Below, one piece after another: positions 5,755 to 7,848 of a DNA stretch of 7,848 nucleotides. The notes under the pieces were generated by a model, which saw only the letters and a list, made by a program, of their open reading frames with translations, searched no databases and was not told where the DNA came from. The position numbers and the translations under genes are program-made. The stretch's first letter is position 1. Every line of letters starts with the position of its first letter. This DNA comes from Bacteroidota bacterium (GTDB lineage Bacteria; Bacteroidota; Bacteroidia; Chitinophagales; LD1): the NCBI GenBank assembly GCA_018267355.1, contig JAFDYP010000526.1, positions 1-7,848 on the forward strand, written 5' to 3'.

Positions 5755-7452
5755 TTACTGCTTTATCATCTTAAAAGTTTGTCGCATATCGCTGCCGGAT
5801 ACGTTTACCAGATATGCTCCGGCACTCAGATCGCGTGTCATGATAGTAGCCTTGTCGCCGGATGTTTCCAGTGCGCTATTGTAAATTTCGCGGCCTGTGA
5901 TATCAGTGATGGTCACACGATACTCACCGGCCTGAGCCAATCCGCTAACGGACACCGCATCGCTAAACGGATTAGGATATGCGGTGATGCCTGTAGCGCT
6001 ACCTACCTCTGTGATCGCAGTACTTGGTGTATTGTAGATCCATAATTCATCACCTATACTGTTGAAGTTTGCAGCCATAAATAAGGAGCCATTGTTCCAG
6101 CACATGGCGTAGCCAGATCCGTCCGTATTCATTGGGCTTATATTAGGAGCTACTGCAGGTGCTATCACGTGAGTATTGGCTGCGGTACCGTCAGAGGTCC
6201 ATAGCTCCAGGTCGGTCGTGCTAGTATTTAAACCTGCTACAAAGATGAGTTGACTGTTGTAAGATAAAAATGCCCGGGGCACGGAGCTGCCTGAACCGCC
6301 GGTACCCAGCACTTTGACGAGAGAGGTGCCCGCAGCGGTACCATCAGAGGCCCATAGCTGAGATCCATTAATGCTATCATTGGCTGCAAAGTATAGTTTC
6401 CCGCCCCACGGTATTATGCCATACTGGCCCGCAAAAGAGGACCCCGGACCAGCCAGAATGTCCGCCACTTGAGTGGTGCCGACGGTGGTACCATCTGTAG
6501 ACCATAGTTCATAGCCTGTATAGGCTGCCGTTGCCATAAAGTAAAGTTTATTATTCAACTCTATGAAGCCCGAGTATGCTCCCGGCTCTGAATAGGCTAA
6601 TCCCGGATAAATATCTTTTAGCAACGATGTGCCTGCTGGCGTGCCATCAGATATCCACAGCTCGTAGCCGTGTATACTGTCTGTAGCTCCCATGATCATT
6701 TTACCATTGTAGGGAGTCATGCAGTACGGCCGGCCGCCACCCGGCCCAGGGAGTATATCAGTGACCATCACAGTGCCGGCACTTGTACCATCCGTTTTCC
6801 ATAGTTCAGAACCATGGACTCCGTCATTCGCACGAAAGTATAATGCGCCATTGTATTCGTTAAACTGATTTATTGTTCCTCTTTGAGAGTTGCCTTTGTA
6901 TCCTTCCGGCTGACCGCCATCGACCCCCGGATTTATATCTTTGAGCAATGAGGTACCAGCAGAAGTGCCATCCGTCACCCACAGTTCTGTGCCATGGGTG
7001 GCATCGGCGGTACTGTAGTACAGTTTATTATTAAAAGGTGTCATATAGTAAGGAGAGCCTGAAGCAGTACCTGTATTGGCATCAGTGAGCATTTGCGTGC
7101 CGGCACTGGTGCCATCGGTGACCCAGAGTTCTGTACCATGTACACTGTCATTCGCAGAGAAGAACAGGAGATTGTTGCATTCTATAAAATTATTAGGATA
7201 GCTACTGCCCGGGCCAGGCACGATATCTTTTAGCATTTGAGTCCCGGCCGGAGTGCCATCGCTGACATACAGTTCGGTCCCGTTAGCTGCCGTGGTGGCC
7301 CAGAAGTATACTTTGTCCTGGTAGGAGGTGAGATAACTCGGGCTACTATTGCCGGAGCCGCTATTGATGTCTATAGGGGTAAAGGTCTGAGCGCGAGCGG
7401 TGATAGCCGCCAGCAAGCAGAAGAGAATAGTTGGTAGAGTATTCTTTTTCAT
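5755..7452 (-). CDS. Secreted ELWxSDGTxAGT-repeat (propeller-like) protein with T9SS sorting domain
   Basis: From the ATG at 7452 the product has 565 residues. The signal peptide MKKNTLPTILFCLLAAITARA should be cleaved before Gln22. Residues 35-473 hold eight copies of ELWxSDGTxAGT, beginning at 59, 107, 155, 215, 263, 314, 364 and 415, plus a ninth degenerate copy at 468 (DELWIYN). The period is 48-60 residues, and each copy is preceded by an LYFxA-x-HG strand. This suits a beta-propeller with about eight blades, but no catalytic site is evident. Residues 489-565 (YPNPFSDAVSVSG, ITDITGREIYN, LSAGAYLVNV, ending KMIKQ) are a type A T9SS sorting domain, so the protein is probably exported across the outer membrane and attached or released. 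The frame extends upstream to a TTG at 7479, which I reject. The AT-rich leader and a -7 element at 7494-7487 favour the ATG. The role may be adhesion or binding of an external ligand. Confidence 0.92.
   Translation of the reverse strand: MKKNTLPTILFCLLAAITARAQTFTPIDINSGSGNSSPSYLTSYQDKVYFWATTAANGTELYVSDGTPAGTQMLKDIVPGPGSSYPNNFIECNNLLFFSANDSVHGTELWVTDGTSAGTQMLTDANTGTASGSPYYMTPFNNKLYYSTADATHGTELWVTDGTSAGTSLLKDINPGVDGGQPEGYKGNSQRGTINQFNEYNGALYFRANDGVHGSELWKTDGTSAGTVMVTDILPGPGGGRPYCMTPYNGKMIMGATDSIHGYELWISDGTPAGTSLLKDIYPGLAYSEPGAYSGFIELNNKLYFMATAAYTGYELWSTDGTTVGTTQVADILAGPGSSFAGQYGIIPWGGKLYFAANDSINGSQLWASDGTAAGTSLVKVLGTGGSGSSVPRAFLSYNSQLIFVAGLNTSTTDLELWTSDGTAANTHVIAPAVAPNISPMNTDGSGYAMCWNNGSLFMAANFNSIGDELWIYNTPSTAITEVGSATGITAYPNPFSDAVSVSGLAQAGEYRVTITDITGREIYNSALETSGDKATIMTRDLSAGAYLVNVSGSDMRQTFKMIKQ
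6034..7350 (-). repeat. Array of eight to nine ~50-codon repeats inside the secreted protein
   Basis: The units run from residue 35 to 473 of the secreted protein. The core ELWxSDGTxAGT is almost invariant, while its codons differ between copies: copies 2 and 3 encode the same TELWVTDGTSAGT with several synonymous differences. The units therefore look old and maintained by selection, not a recent or unstable DNA duplication. Spacings between successive cores are 48, 48, 60, 48, 51, 50, 51 and 53 residues. The 60-residue gap contains an insertion near residues 186-196 (KGNSQRGTINQ). Confidence 0.85.
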
Positions 7453-7486
7453 AATGCTTATTTTAAATTTGTGAATCAAGGTGATG

Positions 7487-7494
7487 CAAAGTTA
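7487..7494 (-). promoter_or_regulatory. -7 promoter element of the secreted repeat protein
   Basis: The minus strand reads TAACTTTG here, a perfect match to the Bacteroidota TAnnTTTG element. Transcription would begin near 7480 and give a leader of about 28 bases ending in the AT-rich AAATTTAAAATAAGCATT before the ATG at 7452. I find no convincing TTTG -33 element 16-20 bases upstream, so strength or activator need is unclear. The position rules out the TTG at 7479 as the start. Confidence 0.55.
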
Positions 7495-7664
7495 AAAGAG
7501 GTAATCATCGGATTTAGCGCTGATTTTTAAGTTTGTGACATTTTTGCTGAAGAGGTAGAATAAAATATATTGAATGTCAATTGTTTATGTTGTTTATTAA
7601 GGCTGAGTTTTAAGTGAAAGGAATTGCGCTGACACTCCTTAGCATTTTTCTCGCGGTTTATGTG

Positions 7665-7672
7665 TATCTTCG
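7665..7672 (+). promoter_or_regulatory. -7 promoter element of rpsA
   Basis: TATCTTCG matches TAnnTTTG with one T-to-C change, the same variant as at the HD-domain gene. The predicted start is near 7679, inside a 12-base palindrome, and gives a leader of about 75 bases before the ATG at 7754. A matching TTTG -33 element is not clear. The AT-rich DNA upstream could act as an UP-like region for a highly expressed ribosomal gene. Confidence 0.5.
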
Positions 7673-7676
7673 CAAT

Positions 7677-7688
7677 CCCTTTAAAGGG
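7677..7688. promoter_or_regulatory. Perfect 12-base palindrome CCCTTTAAAGGG at the predicted rpsA transcription start
   Basis: CCCTTTAAAGGG is its own reverse complement and begins four bases after the -7 element. As DNA it could be a repressor site blocking initiation. As RNA it could affect the 5' end only by intermolecular pairing, since no loop is left for a stable hairpin. Its function is unknown. Confidence 0.4.
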
Positions 7689-7753
7689 ACAAATTCAATA
7701 ACAAAACTCACGTACTCCGGGTGAGAATAAACAACAACAGAGGTATATCAGAA

Positions 7754-7848
7754 ATGTCTGAAGAAACACAAGACGTAGCGGCAACTCCGGCAGCTACAGA
7801 AACTAAAAAACAATTTCAGCCTGCTACCGCACATGACGACTTTGACTG
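7754..7848 (+). CDS. rpsA: 30S ribosomal protein S1, N-terminal end (3' truncated by window edge)
   Basis: The first 31 codons run from an ATG at 7754 to the window edge. They encode an acidic, Ala/Thr-rich start (MSEETQDVAATPAATETKK) followed by QPATAHDDFD. The low-complexity head followed by a DDFD motif is the usual beginning of Bacteroidota S1 proteins, just before the first S1 domain. S1 binds mRNA on the 30S subunit and helps initiation, which matters in a phylum that rarely uses Shine-Dalgarno pairing. AGAGG (7739-7743) lies 10 bases before the ATG and is a possible but weak Shine-Dalgarno site. The long leader and dedicated promoter fit a ribosomal gene. Identification rests on a short segment, so it is likely but not certain. 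Confidence 0.75.
   Translation, partial: MSEETQDVAATPAATETKKQFQPATAHDDFD

Larger units (their letters stand above)
7453..7753. other. Divergent intergenic region between the repeat protein and rpsA
   Basis: This stretch of about 300 bases holds no credible gene. It is AT-rich, especially 7530-7620, and carries a minus-strand -7 element near 7487 and a plus-strand -7 element near 7665. It also has a TTGA-ATG-TCAA dyad near 7570-7580, a perfect palindrome at 7677-7688 and a weak hairpin (CTCAC 7707-7711 with GTGAG 7721-7725) in the rpsA leader. I see no tRNA or known riboswitch. Confidence 0.7.

Noticed and set aside
6034..7350. CRISPR-like or other non-coding DNA repeats
   Set aside because: The periodicity is at protein level inside one open frame, with diverged codons and no constant spacer-repeat structure.
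7453..7479. N-terminal extension of the secreted repeat protein to a TTG at 7479
   Set aside because: It would put nine residues before a normal signal peptide and begin almost at the predicted transcription start; the ATG at 7452 fits better.

Overview
The window reads as chromosomal DNA of a member of the Bacteroidota, most likely in or near the Chitinophagales/Sphingobacteriales. The evidence is a type IX secretion (T9SS) C-terminal sorting domain, short catalytic-domain-only AMP nucleosidase, Bacteroidota-type candidate promoters (TAnnTTTG at -7), mostly AT-rich translation leaders with little Shine-Dalgarno signal, and an S1-like N-terminus. I see no insertion sequence, CRISPR array, phage gene, tRNA or rRNA. 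It looks like ordinary core and semi-conserved chromosome with a few small features worth checking.

Layout. Bases 1-902 (+) hold the C-terminal tail of an unrecognised gene and, one base later, mtgA (monofunctional peptidoglycan glycosyltransferase). Converging on mtgA from the other strand is a probable two-gene unit, amn (AMP nucleosidase, 2732-1962) then holA (DNA polymerase III delta, 1923-910). Divergent from amn is a 149-residue stand-alone HsdR-N-type PD-(D/E)XK domain protein with a TTG start (2796-3245). It converges on a 72-residue lipoprotein with an internal 17-residue repeat (3481-3263). An HD-domain phosphohydrolase of the SAMHD1-like/COG1078 type follows on + (3571-4809), apparently from a promoter close enough to the ATG for a near-leaderless mRNA. 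Next on + is a secreted esterase of the Fes/IroE-like family (4868-5683). A strong hairpin with T-tracts on both sides (5706-5735) separates it from the convergent 565-residue secreted repeat protein (7452-5755), which carries eight ELWxSDGTxAGT repeats and a T9SS tail. A roughly 300-base intergenic region then carries divergent promoters for that gene and for rpsA (ribosomal protein S1), of which only the first 31 codons are present.

How the genes work together. Several are housekeeping functions: cell-wall glycan polymerisation (mtgA), replisome clamp loading (holA), purine turnover (amn), possible nucleotide-pool control (HD protein) and translation (rpsA). The esterase, lipoprotein and repeat protein are cell-envelope or secreted products. 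Apart from amn-holA and the coupled pair at the left edge, each gene seems to have its own promoter. No multi-gene defence or biosynthetic system is evident. The least explained items are the nuclease-fold protein beside amn/holA, the small repeat lipoprotein, a perfect 12-base palindrome at the predicted rpsA transcription start, and a hairpin four bases from the amn start codon.
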